Positions 16,454 to 25,740 are shown, counted from the first letter of the stretch. The stretch: DNA of 54,689 nt from Bacteroidales bacterium (GCA_004552195.1 SFPC01000003.1:1-54689); one strand, 5' to 3'. Translations and numbers: made by a program. The notes: generated from the sequence alone by a model not told the origin.

Positions 16454-17374
16454 ATGAAATACCTCAAACTATTTTTCCTCTACGCCCTTGGCTGCCTCAC
16501 AGTGGTGCTCGCCACCACCAGCTGCGGCGATGACGACGACGGCCTGCAATTCGGACAGTCGGGCGGCGGCAGCACAGCTGGCACACCTTCCAAAGAAATC
16601 ACCGAACGCATGGAAACCCCGCAGGTGCTGACCAACGGGAGTACGGTGCTCCTCTCCCACTTCACCAAGGAGAAAGGAAAAGACGTGCTCTGCTACAGCG
16701 TGGAATATGACAAGGCCAAACTCCATTCACGCTGGGTGGCCTTCCGCTTTGACGGCAACACCCGCGCTCGCACCGTGTCGCGCTCTGACGAACCTTTCGC
16801 CGACGACCCCGACCTGCCCGCCGAACTGAGAATCGGATCCAACGGGTTCGGATACACTTACAACCGGGGACATCTCTGCGCCTCAGCAGACCGTCTTTAC
16901 TCCAGCAACGCCAACACGATTACTTTCTATATGTCCAACATGTCGCCCCAACTCGGCTCGTTCAACCAGGCTTACTGGATTACACTGGAAAACCTAGTGC
17001 AAAAGCTGGGACGCGACAACACGTTTGCCGATACGCTCTACGTGGTGAAAGGCGGCACAGTGAAAGACAATCAGATTAAAGAATGGCTCACTCGTCCTAA
17101 CGGCAAGAAGGTAGCAGTACCCCAATATTATTTCATGGCATTGCTCAAAGTGAAGAACGGGGTTTACTCCTCCATCGCCTTCTGGATGGAGCACAAAGAC
17201 TACGGCTACGACTTCAACAATCAGGCTCCCCTCTCCGACATTGCCGGCGATGCGCTCAGTGTGAACGAGCTGGAAGAGAAAACGGGCATCAATTTCTTCC
17301 CCAATTTGACTAAAATTAAGCAAAAGGAGGAGAGCATCGAAGCACAGTTCACTCCCAGTAATTGGAAGATGTAA
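16454..17374 (+). CDS. DNA/RNA non-specific endonuclease lipoprotein (NUC1 family)
   Basis: Enzymes of this beta-beta-alpha-metal family cut single- and double-stranded DNA and RNA using a catalytic His and a Mg-binding Asn. The 306-residue protein has a lipobox (ATTSC, Cys24) followed by GDDDDG, a strong surface-export-like signal. It has the active-site motif YNRGHLCASADR (the family pattern is DRGH; here Asn precedes RGH) and the downstream MSNMSPQLGSFNQAYWITLE, which supplies the metal-binding Asn. It is 75 bases after the preceding lipoprotein and appears to be the last gene of the receptor operon. A cell-surface nuclease that shortens polynucleotides for import is the simplest reading. 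Confidence 0.9.
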   Translation: MKYLKLFFLYALGCLTVVLATTSCGDDDDGLQFGQSGGGSTAGTPSKEITERMETPQVLTNGSTVLLSHFTKEKGKDVLCYSVEYDKAKLHSRWVAFRFDGNTRARTVSRSDEPFADDPDLPAELRIGSNGFGYTYNRGHLCASADRLYSSNANTITFYMSNMSPQLGSFNQAYWITLENLVQKLGRDNTFADTLYVVKGGTVKDNQIKEWLTRPNGKKVAVPQYYFMALLKVKNGVYSSIAFWMEHKDYGYDFNNQAPLSDIAGDALSVNELEEKTGINFFPNLTKIKQKEESIEAQFTPSNWKM

Positions 17375-17438
17375 CAGCCGATTTCGCACACAAATAAAAA
17401 ACTTGTGCATATTTTTGTCTGATTTTCCTTGCAAATGT

Positions 17439-17468
17439 TTGTCTGTTAAGAGATAAACATTACTTTTG
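17439..17468 (+). promoter_or_regulatory. acpP: Predicted promoter of acpP
   Basis: TTG at 17439-17441 and TACTTTTG at 17461-17468 are separated by 19 bases, an excellent match to the Bacteroidota -33/-7 consensus. The start codon is at 17525. Confidence 0.75.
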
Positions 17469-17524
17469 CAGCCGAAAACAAGAAAAAAGAATTCAATAAA
17501 TCATTAATTCAAAAATAGGAAACT

Positions 17525-17764
17525 ATGTCTGAAATTGAAGCAAAAGTAAAAGCTATCATCGTTGATAAGCTGAGTGTTGACGAAGCAGAAGTAAAGAACG
17601 AAGCCAGCTTCGCAAACGATCTGGGTGCAGACTCTCTCGACACCGTAGAACTCATCATGGAGTTTGAAAAGGAATTTGGCATCACTATCCCCGATGACAA
17701 GTCAGAGAAGATTGCTACCGTAGGTGACGCTATCGCTTACATCGAAGAGAACGTCAACAAGTAA
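17525..17764 (+). CDS. acpP: Acyl carrier protein
   Basis: ACP carries the growing acyl chain on a 4'-phosphopantetheine arm during fatty-acid synthesis. The 79-residue, acidic protein has the family length and the attachment motif [10 protein letters not shown], with the modified Ser about residue 39. It stands immediately upstream of fabF, the usual partner, but a gap of about 290 bases with two perfect palindromes separates them, so the two genes may be regulated apart. Confidence 0.97.
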   Translation: MSEIEAKVKAIIVDKLSVDEAEVKNEASFANDLGADSLDTVELIMEFEKEFGITIPDDKSEKIATVGDAIAYIEENVNK

Positions 17765-17791
17765 GCTTGTCCACGACTCCATTCTCACCTT

Positions 17792-17864
17792 TAACGTTTA
17801 ACGTTTCGCGTCGGCGTCACGCCCCTTGGGGCTGTGAAGTCTGTAGCGTGTACGTTAAACGTTA
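17792..17864 (+). terminator. Inverted repeat after acpP
   Basis: TAACGTTTAACG (17792-17803) pairs perfectly with CGTTAAACGTTA (17853-17864). The enclosed 49 bases contain an inner GC-rich pair (CGCCCCTTGGGGC). It lies 28 bases after the acpP stop and may act as a terminator or attenuator; a poly-T tail is absent. Confidence 0.45.
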
Positions 17865-17961
17865 ATTGTTTATTAAGTGGGTATTTAAAAATACTTAGCT
17901 TTTACCTTATTGTTTCACAGCGGGAAAAACCCTATCCTCCACTTTTCCACTGCACAGGACA

Positions 17962-18008
17962 TTAGTAGATTAGTAAGCGACAAAAACGACAGCGTACTAA
18001 TCTACTAA
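17962..18008. promoter_or_regulatory. 14-bp perfect palindrome arms upstream of fabF
   Basis: TTAGTAGATTAGTA (17962-17975) is the exact reverse complement of 17995-18008, enclosing 19 bases. It lies 45 bases before the fabF start. It could be a hairpin in the leader or an operator; nothing in the sequence decides between these. Confidence 0.4.
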
Positions 18009-18052
18009 AGGTGTGCCAAAAGGGATTTTACCGCTCAACATCTTACAATTTT

Positions 18053-19315
18053 ATGGAACTCAAAAGAGTAGTAGTGACGGGCTTGGGAGCCCTTACCCCC
18101 GTAGGCAACACCATGCCCGAAATGTGGGAAAACATCAAGAACGGCGTGAGCGGTGCAGGCCCCATCACCCACTTTGATGCCTCCCAATTCAAGACCCAGT
18201 TCGCCTGCGAAGTGAAAGGCTTCAAGGCCAACGACTTCATTGACCGCAAAGAGGCTCGCAAAATGGACCTCTACGAACAGTATGCGCTCGTAGCTGCCAT
18301 GGAAGCTATCAAAGACTGCGGATGGGACTTGGAGAAAATCAACAAAAACCGCATCGGCGTTATTCTCGGTGTAGGCATCGGTGGCATTCACACCTTTGAG
18401 GAAGAAGCCGGCTACTATGCAGTGAACAAAGAAAACGGTCCGAAGTTCAATCCCTTCTTCATCCCCAAGATGATTGCCGACATCGCCGCAGGACAAATCT
18501 CCATCCAGTACGGCTTCCACGGACCTAACTACACCACCACCTCGGCTTGTGCCTCCTCGACCAACGCCTTTGCCGACGCTTTCAACCTCATCCGTTTGGG
18601 CAAGGCCGATGCCATCGTTACCGGTGGTGCTGAAGCAGCTATCTGGCCCTGCGGCGTTGGCGGCTTCACCGCCATGCACGCCCTCTCCACCCGCAACGAC
18701 GACCCTGCTCGCGCTTCCCGCCCCTTCAGCGCCAGCCGCGACGGTTTCGTGATGGGCGAAGGTGCAGGTATCCTCATCCTGGAGGAGCTGGAACACGCCA
18801 AGGCACGCGGCGCGAAAATCTACTGCGAAGTGGCCGGCGTAGGTATGTCGGCTGATGCTCACCACATCACTGCCTCTCACCCCGAGGGCCTCGGCGCTCA
18901 CCTGGTGATGAGTGCGGCTCTCGAAGACGCCGAGATGAAACCCGAAGACATCGACTACATCAACGTACACGGCACTTCCACCCCCGTGGGCGATATTTCC
19001 GAAGTGAAAGCCATCACCAAACTCTTCGGCGACCACGCCTACAAGCTCAACATCAGCTCCACCAAGTCTATGACGGGACACCTGCTCGGTGCTGCCGGCG
19101 CAGTGGAAGCCATGATTTGCTGTCTGGCTGTGCAGAACGACATCGTTCCGCCCACCATCAACCACGAGGACGACGACCGCGACGAAAACATCGATTACAA
19201 CCTTAACTTCACCTTCAACAAGGCACAAGAACGCCCCATCCGTGCTGCCCTGAGCAACACGTTCGGCTTTGGCGGACACAACGCTTGCTGCATCTTGAAG
19301 AAATATAACGGTTAA
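18053..19315 (+). CDS. fabF: 3-oxoacyl-[acyl-carrier-protein] synthase II
   Basis: FabF condenses malonyl-ACP with acyl-ACP, extending fatty acids. The 420-residue protein starts MELKRVVVTGLGALTPVG and has the catalytic triad motifs: TTSACASSTNAF with the nucleophile Cys, INVHGTSTPVGD with the first His, and SMTGHLLGAAGAVEA with the second His. It ends with the usual SNTFGFGGHNACCILKK. The ATG at 18053 is selected because VVVTGLG follows immediately as in the family; the frame extends 14 codons upstream without support. The next gene, for RNase III, starts 70 bases downstream, an order seen in many Bacteroidales. Confidence 0.97.
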   Translation: MELKRVVVTGLGALTPVGNTMPEMWENIKNGVSGAGPITHFDASQFKTQFACEVKGFKANDFIDRKEARKMDLYEQYALVAAMEAIKDCGWDLEKINKNRIGVILGVGIGGIHTFEEEAGYYAVNKENGPKFNPFFIPKMIADIAAGQISIQYGFHGPNYTTTSACASSTNAFADAFNLIRLGKADAIVTGGAEAAIWPCGVGGFTAMHALSTRNDDPARASRPFSASRDGFVMGEGAGILILEELEHAKARGAKIYCEVAGVGMSADAHHITASHPEGLGAHLVMSAALEDAEMKPEDIDYINVHGTSTPVGDISEVKAITKLFGDHAYKLNISSTKSMTGHLLGAAGAVEAMICCLAVQNDIVPPTINHEDDDRDENIDYNLNFTFNKAQERPIRAALSNTFGFGGHNACCILKKYNG

Positions 19316-19385
19316 TACCTTACAGCCCCTTTCTTGCAACCTTCCCTTGGAGAACGTGGCAGGAAAGGGGCTGTTTCTTTTCTCT

Positions 19386-21731
19386 ATGATACTGAACCTT
19401 CTTGACCGCATGAAACTCCCCTTCCGCAAGAACAAGGAGTTTCTTTCGGTACTTTATGAAATACTGGGTTTCTACCCACACAATATTGAAGTATACCGCA
19501 TAGCCTTCTCACACAAATCCCTTGCCTATCACCGCGAGGACAAGCCGGCCGGGAAAGACCGACGCAACAGGGAACGCCGTTACCGCAACACCGACACGGG
19601 CCAGAAACCGCTCAACAACGAACGGTTGGAGTACCTCGGCGATGCCGTGCTGGAATCCATCGTCAGCGACATCCTCTTCCGCCACTATCCCCACAAACGC
19701 GAAGGCTTCCTCACCTCCACACGCAGCAAGATTGTACAGCGCGAAACGCTCAACCGCCTGGCGCTGGATTTGGGATTGGAAAAACTCATCCAGGCTGCCG
19801 AAGGCACCAACATGGTGCATACAAACATTGCCGGCAATGCGTTCGAGGCACTCATGGGAGCCATCTATCTCGACCGGGGGTACAAACATTGCCATTGGTT
19901 CATATCCAACCGCGTTATCGGCCGCTACATCGACATTGACAACATGGCGCACAAAGAGGTGAACTTCAAAAGCAAACTCTTAGAGTGGAGCCAAAAGAAC
20001 CGCATCAACATCGACTTCCGCGACCACGCCGGTGAACAGAACGAAAAGGGCTTCCGCTGTGTCATCTCCTTGGAAGGCATCGTGATGGGCCGAGGTAACG
20101 GACGCTCGAAGAAAGAGAGTCAACAGCTCGCTGCCAAAGAAGTTCTCACCCTCATGCGACGAGATGCAGCACTCTACGACAGCATCTTCCGAGCCAAGGA
20201 GAAACGAACCGCCATGGAAGCGGAAGAATCCTTCGCACTGCCCAAAATTGACGAGATAGAAGAAAGCCTCCATCGCGAACAAAACCAACGAGAAGGAAAG
20301 TCCAAGGGAAAAGCCCCTGTACTGGAGGAAAAAAAGCCGAGATTATCGCGCAATGCTTCTGACGAAGCTTACGACACCGCTTATGACGAACAGGCGGAAT
20401 ACGAAGTGATCGACACAGAACCGGAACCTCCCAAACTGACAGCTGACGACTATGCCGCCAAAGGACTTCCGATGCCGCCCAGCGAAGACGATGCCGTAGA
20501 GAACGGGCCAAAACCCAAAAGAGCTCGTACCAGAAACCGGAAGGAAAAAGCCGCAGAAAATGCGCCTGCAAAAGACACAACGCAACAATCGCAGGAAAAA
20601 CAGCCTCAACCCGCGGCCCAACCCCAAACTAAGCGACCGGCCGACAGAACAGCTGCCACTGAAGAAAAGGCTGCTGCACCCGAGAAAGCAAAAGGCATCG
20701 TGCAACCTTCCCAAGCCCATACTCCTGTAACGGTTACAGATGTTCCGGAAGCAAACACGGACATGCCGAAAGCTGACGCCACCAACGAACACGACAAGGG
20801 CTATGTGGCACCGCAGCCAAAGGACAATATTCCGCAAGCGGACGACAGTCCTGAGCAACCTCTTCCGAAACCGACAGAAGAAAAGGCAATGGAGGCCGAA
20901 CAACTCAGCATCCTTTGCAACGAGCCGGCCGCATCCGAAACTCCACATCTCCCGGAAGAACTGACGGAGCAGCCCGATACGGCTGAAACCAACCAGCCGC
21001 TTCCCGAACCCGAGGCTACTTCAGAACAGGTGCAAGAAGTGGTTGAAGAACCTGGTAATCAGCCGGTTGAACCCGTCGAACAACAAGCTAACCCAACCGA
21101 CACCATCCCCGACGACTTGGAGGAGATTGCCGAAACCATCCAGAAGGAAATAGCAACCGACGAACATCCCGATTTAATCATCCTGAAGGATGTACCTCCT
21201 GTCAACTCTCAAGAAGCGGACGAGGATTTGGATGTTATGGAAAGCGACTTTTCCGACAGTGCGGACGAAGCCGAATACTGGGAGGACGAAGCAGAAGAAG
21301 TAGCGGAAAAGGCCGAAGAAGAGCCGGAAGAAGAACCGAACGAACTGCCGGCTTCCCGCCCTACACCTTCCTCGCTGCATACAGCATCGCCCAAACCCAT
21401 TCTCCGACACCTCAGCATCGACGACTTTGTGTTTGGAGTGGACCAGCATCTCACGGAGCCGTTCGAGTTGGACGATGAAGCTGAAACAGCCACCGTGCGC
21501 AAGCCCAACCGCCGGCGTCGCCGCCCGGCACGCAAGCCGGTAACGGCACAGGAAACGCCGCAAACCGAGCAACAGACTGACCGCAAGCCGGCGGGAGAAG
21601 AGAACAACCGTTCCCGCAGACGCAAAACGCAGAAAAAGGCTTCTCAACCGGTGGAACAAGAGGCAACCAACAACGAAAAGCCGGCTAAACCACGCCGCCG
21701 GCGTCGACGTCCGACGCAACGCGAAGAGTAG
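19386..21731 (+). CDS. rnc: Ribonuclease III with a long disordered C-terminal extension
   Basis: RNase III cuts double-stranded RNA in rRNA maturation and mRNA turnover. From the ATG at 19386 the protein is 781 residues. The RNase III domain covers about residues 15-185, with the signature NERLEYLGDAVLE (78-90) including catalytic Asp85 and the second acidic site around NAFEALMGAIYLD (151-163). A double-stranded-RNA-binding domain lies about 193-257 (VNFKSKLLEWSQKN, SKKESQQLAAKEVL). Usual proteins of this family in the order end near residue 300. Here about 520 more residues follow, rich in Glu, Pro, Lys, Gln and Ala. They end in Arg clusters (PNRRRRRPARK, NRSRRRKTQKK, PRRRRRRP). There is also a basic insertion at about 52-75. 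No frameshift or stop separates the parts. Confidence 0.93.
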   Translation: MILNLLDRMKLPFRKNKEFLSVLYEILGFYPHNIEVYRIAFSHKSLAYHREDKPAGKDRRNRERRYRNTDTGQKPLNNERLEYLGDAVLESIVSDILFRHYPHKREGFLTSTRSKIVQRETLNRLALDLGLEKLIQAAEGTNMVHTNIAGNAFEALMGAIYLDRGYKHCHWFISNRVIGRYIDIDNMAHKEVNFKSKLLEWSQKNRINIDFRDHAGEQNEKGFRCVISLEGIVMGRGNGRSKKESQQLAAKEVLTLMRRDAALYDSIFRAKEKRTAMEAEESFALPKIDEIEESLHREQNQREGKSKGKAPVLEEKKPRLSRNASDEAYDTAYDEQAEYEVIDTEPEPPKLTADDYAAKGLPMPPSEDDAVENGPKPKRARTRNRKEKAAENAPAKDTTQQSQEKQPQPAAQPQTKRPADRTAATEEKAAAPEKAKGIVQPSQAHTPVTVTDVPEANTDMPKADATNEHDKGYVAPQPKDNIPQADDSPEQPLPKPTEEKAMEAEQLSILCNEPAASETPHLPEELTEQPDTAETNQPLPEPEATSEQVQEVVEEPGNQPVEPVEQQANPTDTIPDDLEEIAETIQKEIATDEHPDLIILKDVPPVNSQEADEDLDVMESDFSDSADEAEYWEDEAEEVAEKAEEEPEEEPNELPASRPTPSSLHTASPKPILRHLSIDDFVFGVDQHLTEPFELDDEAETATVRKPNRRRRRPARKPVTAQETPQTEQQTDRKPAGEENNRSRRRKTQKKASQPVEQEATNNEKPAKPRRRRRRPTQREE

Positions 21732-21938
21732 CTGCAAAGCCTCATCTCTACAGACACATCCCCATCGCCCTGCCCCACGCAAGGCCATGGGGATGTGTTT
21801 TCACACCGACCGCCACGCACTCCGAAATCTGAAAAGGATATCCATGTAGTGGCGGACTTTTGCCCTGCCAAACCTTTGTCCGGCCCCCAATTGCAAAGTC
21901 ATTTCGGTGAACTTCCGTCATAAATGCCGCGTGTCGTT

Positions 21939-21968
21939 TTGCAGAGTGCATTGTTTGCCGTACTTTTG
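21939..21968 (+). promoter_or_regulatory. purD: Predicted promoter of purD
   Basis: TTG at 21939-21941 and TACTTTTG at 21961-21968 have a 19-base spacer. The purD start at 21997 is 28 bases downstream. Confidence 0.7.
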
Positions 21969-21996
21969 CCTTGAAACCAATCATCGTGTCAAATAT

Positions 21997-23262
21997 ATGA
22001 AACTCTTACTTTTGGGAAGCGGCGGGCGCGAGCACGCCTTAGCGTGGAAAATAGCACAAAGTCCGCGAGTGGAAAAACTGTTCATTGCCCCGGGCAACGC
22101 CGGCACGGCTTCGGTGGGTGAAAACGTCGACATAAAAGCCGACGACTTCGATGGCATTGCACAATTCGTCATTGACAACGAAATAAACATGGTAGTAGTA
22201 GGCCCGGAAGACCCATTGGTTAAAGGCATCTACGACTATTTCCTCCACCACGACTTGCTGAAGGACATCCCCGTTATAGGTCCGTCGAAAGCCGGCGCAT
22301 TGCTGGAAGGCTCGAAGGACTTCGCTAAAGGATTCATGAAACGACACGGCATACCCACCGCCGCCTACGCTACCTTCGACAGTTCGCAACTGGAAGAGGG
22401 CTTCCGTTTCCTCGAAACGCTGCAACCGCCCTATGTACTCAAAGCCGACGGGCTTTGTGCGGGCAAGGGAGTGCTCATTGTGCCCACCTTAGACGAAGCC
22501 AAACAGGAACTGCGCGAAATGTTGGGCGGCATGTTCGGTGCAGCTTCGGGCCGCGTGGTCATTGAAGAGTTTCTCTCCGGCATAGAGTGCTCCGTTTTCG
22601 TACTGACCGACGGACGCCACTACCAAATCCTGCCCGAGGCCAAAGACTACAAGCGCATTGGCGAGGGCGACACGGGCTTGAACACGGGAGGCATGGGCTC
22701 CGTTTCGCCGGTGCCGTTTGCCACCCCCGAATGGATGCAAAAGGTGGAAACAGAAATCATCCGCCCCACCGTGGACGGCCTTGCCGCCGAAGGCATTGAC
22801 TACAAGGGCTTTATCTTCTTCGGTTTAATTAACTGCGACGGACAGCCCAAAGTCATCGAGTACAACTGCCGCATGGGCGACCCTGAAACGGAAACGGTGA
22901 TGCTGCGCCTCAAAAGCGACATCGTCGATTTGTTTGAGGGCATTGTGGCCGGCGACCTGGACCAGCGCAAACCGGTATTCGACGAGCGGGCTGCCGTGTG
23001 CGTGATGTGCGTTTCGGGCGGTTATCCCGAAGCCTACGAAAAAGGATATCCCATCACGAATGCCGAAGTGGAAGGCAGCGTGGTATTCCATGCCGGAACG
23101 GCCCTGAAGGACGGGCAGTTGGTAACGGCCGGCGGACGTGTCATCGCCGTCAGCTCCTATGGAAAGGACAAAGCCGAAGCACTCGCCAAATCCATGCAGG
23201 GTGCCGCCCAAATTCAGTTTGAGAAAAAATATTTCCGTTCCGATATCGGTCGGGATTTATAA
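21997..23262 (+). CDS. purD: Phosphoribosylamine--glycine ligase
   Basis: PurD joins glycine to phosphoribosylamine with ATP, the second step of purine synthesis. The 421-residue protein begins [19 protein letters not shown], has the family segments [21 protein letters not shown] and [11 protein letters not shown], and the ATP-grasp metal site around [14 protein letters not shown]. The ATG at 21997 fits both the family start and the promoter just upstream; the frame extends to 21907 but this would include the promoter. A hairpin terminator follows at 23294. Confidence 0.96.
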   Translation: MKLLLLGSGGREHALAWKIAQSPRVEKLFIAPGNAGTASVGENVDIKADDFDGIAQFVIDNEINMVVVGPEDPLVKGIYDYFLHHDLLKDIPVIGPSKAGALLEGSKDFAKGFMKRHGIPTAAYATFDSSQLEEGFRFLETLQPPYVLKADGLCAGKGVLIVPTLDEAKQELREMLGGMFGAASGRVVIEEFLSGIECSVFVLTDGRHYQILPEAKDYKRIGEGDTGLNTGGMGSVSPVPFATPEWMQKVETEIIRPTVDGLAAEGIDYKGFIFFGLINCDGQPKVIEYNCRMGDPETETVMLRLKSDIVDLFEGIVAGDLDQRKPVFDERAAVCVMCVSGGYPEAYEKGYPITNAEVEGSVVFHAGTALKDGQLVTAGGRVIAVSSYGKDKAEALAKSMQGAAQIQFEKKYFRSDIGRDL

Positions 23263-23293
23263 CTCCCCCGTTTTTTCATTGGGGCTGACAGGC

Positions 23294-23345
23294 AACGCAA
23301 AACGGAACTGCCCCAGGCAGCTCCCGTTTTGCGTTCTTACGCTTT
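23294..23345 (+). terminator. Hairpin terminator after purD
   Basis: AACGCAAAACGG (23294-23305) pairs perfectly with CCGTTTTGCGTT (23334-23345), with an inner CTGCC/GGCAG stem. It lies 31 bases after the purD stop. Confidence 0.65.
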
Positions 23346-23454
23346 GGCTCTTGCCCCAACCCCTCCACGGCCCAAGCGAAAAAAGCAAAGCCGACACGAC
23401 CCGGCTCCGCAATCTGCCGCACCATCATCTTCGTTTCATCAAAGCACCTGAGGA

Positions 23455-24384
23455 ATGTACTCCCATTCTTTCCGAACCAAAGTAGTAACCGGTTCCTTCA
23501 CCCTGCCCGTCATGGCTATTGTGGCAGCTGTTTGCTGGATGTTGCCCGACGTGTCCTCCTGGCAACTGTGGACCGGCTTGGGTATGGCGGGACTGACCAC
23601 CTATGTGGCCATGGAACTCAACAATCGTTTCGCCCTGTTACGCATCCGGTCGCGCTTGGTGAGCAGCACGTATCTGCTGCTCATGACAGCTTGTCCGGTG
23701 TTACACGATTTAATTGACACAGCCCTACCTGTGGGGCTCTGCCTCGCCGTGAGCTACGCCATGCTCTTTGCCTCTTATCAGCAAATCAAGGCCCAAGGCT
23801 ACGTGTTCCATGCTTTCCTCTGCATAGGCATTGGCAGTCTGCTCTATCCTCCCATGTTGGTGCTGGCGCTGACGTATTATTTCAACATGGTCTTCCAGTT
23901 ACGCAATTTCACCTGGCGTTCGTTCATGGCCGGTCTTTTCGGGATATCCCTACCCTACTGGGTCTATGCCGTATGGGCCATTTGGAACAACCGCCTCGAC
24001 ACTGCGTTTCTATACCTTCCGGAATGGTTTATCCCACACGTGCCCGACTACAGCCGCTTCGGCCTTCAGGAATGGATAACGGTAGGCGCACTGTGCTTTT
24101 TCACCCTGGTGGCACTGATACACTTCTTCCACACGGCCTATAACGACAAAATTCGTACCCGTATGCTGTTTTATGTGGTCGTAACGCAGCAAGCAGTATT
24201 CACGGCGGGGCTATTCCTGCTACCCGAACACTTGTACTATCATCTACCGCTGTTCCTCTTCAACAGCTCGCTGCTCATTGCCCATTACTATGCCTTGGCC
24301 AAAGGCCGCTTCTTCGACAGCTGGTTCAACCTTTCGCTTGCCGCTTGGATTGCATTGGGCCTTTACAATTATTTGAACCTCTAA
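23455..24384 (+). CDS. Multi-pass membrane protein of unknown function
   Basis: The 309-residue protein is strongly hydrophobic, with about eight or nine probable membrane segments. Examples are the stretches near residues 14-30, 35-52, 70-110 (including LPVGLCLAVSYAMLFASYQ), 120-145, 155-175, 210-230, 240-260 and 275-305. I recognise no catalytic motif. It resembles uncharacterised integral membrane proteins found near purD in Bacteroidales (possibly the DUF6427 group), but this is recall and not proof. It is 9 bases upstream of the next membrane protein and is probably co-transcribed with it and the zinc-type transport genes. Other near in-frame starts are few, so the given ATG is kept. Confidence 0.75.
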   Translation: MYSHSFRTKVVTGSFTLPVMAIVAAVCWMLPDVSSWQLWTGLGMAGLTTYVAMELNNRFALLRIRSRLVSSTYLLLMTACPVLHDLIDTALPVGLCLAVSYAMLFASYQQIKAQGYVFHAFLCIGIGSLLYPPMLVLALTYYFNMVFQLRNFTWRSFMAGLFGISLPYWVYAVWAIWNNRLDTAFLYLPEWFIPHVPDYSRFGLQEWITVGALCFFTLVALIHFFHTAYNDKIRTRMLFYVVVTQQAVFTAGLFLLPEHLYYHLPLFLFNSSLLIAHYYALAKGRFFDSWFNLSLAAWIALGLYNYLNL

Positions 24385-24393
24385 TCTGTCTGT

Positions 24394-24846
24394 ATGGAAG
24401 CCTTCATCCAACTGCTCGTGTGCTACGGTGGCCCGGGCATGTTTGTGGCCGCCTTTCTGGCGGGCAGTTTTTTCCCTTTCAGCTCAGAGGTGGTGATGGT
24501 GGGCCTGCTGGCTGCCGGAACCGACCCCTCCGACCTGTTACTTTGGGGCACGGCGGGCAACACGCTCGGTTCGCTCTTCAATTACGGCGTAGGGTCGCTG
24601 GGACGCGACGAATGGATTACGCGCTTCACCAAAGTGTCGCCAGAAAAGCTGGAACGGGGCAAGCGTTGGGTACGGCGCTACGGCGCATGGGCGGGTCTGT
24701 TGGCGTGGCTGCCGCTACTGGGCAGCGTCATCACCGTGGCCATGGGCTTCCTGCGCGTAAAACCCATTTATGCCATGGCTGCCGTAGCCGTGGGCAAGTA
24801 CCTGCGCTATTGGCTCCTCATACAGGCTTGGATAGCCGGCTCCTAA
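24394..24846 (+). CDS. YqaA/DedA-type small membrane protein
   Basis: The 150-residue protein has the YqaA pattern of the DedA/SNARE-associated family. It has a hydrophobic start, FLAGSFFPFSSEVVMVGLLA, then GTAGNTLGSLFNYGVGSLGRD, a charged cytoplasmic stretch (EKLERGKRWVRRYG) and a final pair of helices (LLAWLPLLGSVITVAMGFLR, AVGKYLRYWLLIQAW). DedA-superfamily proteins are linked to lipid flipping and membrane homeostasis; the role of the short YqaA branch is not established. It lies between the unknown membrane protein and the metal-binding lipoprotein, 9 and 12 bases from each. Confidence 0.85.
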   Translation: MEAFIQLLVCYGGPGMFVAAFLAGSFFPFSSEVVMVGLLAAGTDPSDLLLWGTAGNTLGSLFNYGVGSLGRDEWITRFTKVSPEKLERGKRWVRRYGAWAGLLAWLPLLGSVITVAMGFLRVKPIYAMAAVAVGKYLRYWLLIQAWIAGS

Positions 24847-24858
24847 TTCCTATAACTT

Positions 24859-25740
24859 ATGACAAACAGACGAAACCTCCTGACGAATATTGTGCCATTC
24901 CTCTTCCTTGCGGCGTGTCTACTCCTGCCGACATCATGCAAGCACAAAACTCCTGCCGACAACCGGCCGGTGATTACCGTGAGCATTGAACCGCTACGCC
25001 AAGTGGTGGAACAGCTGGTGGAAGGCCGCTACCGTGTGGTAACAATCATGCCCCAAGGCGCCAGTCCCGAAAGCTATGAGCCCACACCCCGCCAAATGGT
25101 AGAATTGGCAGAGAGCCGGATGCTCTTCTGTGTGGGAACGCTGGGATTTGAAAAGACACGGTTGCAACAAATGACGGAAATTGCTCCCGAGGTGCCTGTG
25201 GTGCGTCTGTCAGACGGTATAGAAATGTTGGAGGAGACAGCCGGATGCGACACAGAGCACGAAACGGACCCTCACGTCTGGATGTGTCCCGACAATATGT
25301 GCCAACTCGTGGAAAATGCCTGCGAGGCTTTGTGTCGGATTGACAGTGCCAACGCATCGCACTACCGCCTGTTGGCCGAGAAGCAGATGGCGCAATACCG
25401 CACCACCGACCTCCAAATTCAAAGCGCTTTAAAGAAACTCTCGCACCGTACGTTTCTTATTTACCACCCCGCATTGGGTTACTTTGCCCACCGCTACGGA
25501 TTGAAACAGGTGGCCGTGGAACAAGAAGGCAAGGAACCATCGGCCGCTTACTTGCAACAGCTCGAAAACCTCTGCCGTGCTGAAAAAGTAAAAGTGGTGT
25601 TTATCTCAAAAGAGCACACCGGACGAGCCGCACGCCGCCTGGCCGAATCGCTAGGGGCAAGGGTGGTGGAAATCAATCCGCTAAGCGATGACGTAAACAG
25701 TCAGTTTTTCAACATTGTCGAAGCCTTGAACCATGAATGA
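24859..25740 (+). CDS. znuA: Zinc/manganese ABC transporter substrate-binding lipoprotein (ZnuA-like)
   Basis: Proteins of this cluster A-I type bind Zn or Mn in the periplasm and deliver it to an ABC permease. The 293-residue protein has a lipobox (LLPTSC, Cys27), then VTVSIEPLRQVVEQL, the motif GASPESYEPTPRQM, a short acidic/His stretch (DTEHETDPHVWM) with a likely ligand His, and a domain-2 FLIYHPALGYFAHRYG with another likely His. The first His of the typical HTYEP motif is replaced by Glu (SPESYEP), which I believe is common in the Bacteroidales branch. The stop overlaps the start of the ATPase gene. No permease gene follows, which is unusual. Confidence 0.85.
   Translation: MTNRRNLLTNIVPFLFLAACLLLPTSCKHKTPADNRPVITVSIEPLRQVVEQLVEGRYRVVTIMPQGASPESYEPTPRQMVELAESRMLFCVGTLGFEKTRLQQMTEIAPEVPVVRLSDGIEMLEETAGCDTEHETDPHVWMCPDNMCQLVENACEALCRIDSANASHYRLLAEKQMAQYRTTDLQIQSALKKLSHRTFLIYHPALGYFAHRYGLKQVAVEQEGKEPSAAYLQQLENLCRAEKVKVVFISKEHTGRAARRLAESLGARVVEINPLSDDVNSQFFNIVEALNHE

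Noticed and set aside
18035..19435. 466-codon minus-strand open frame
   Set aside because: It is antisense to fabF, whose catalytic motifs are all present.
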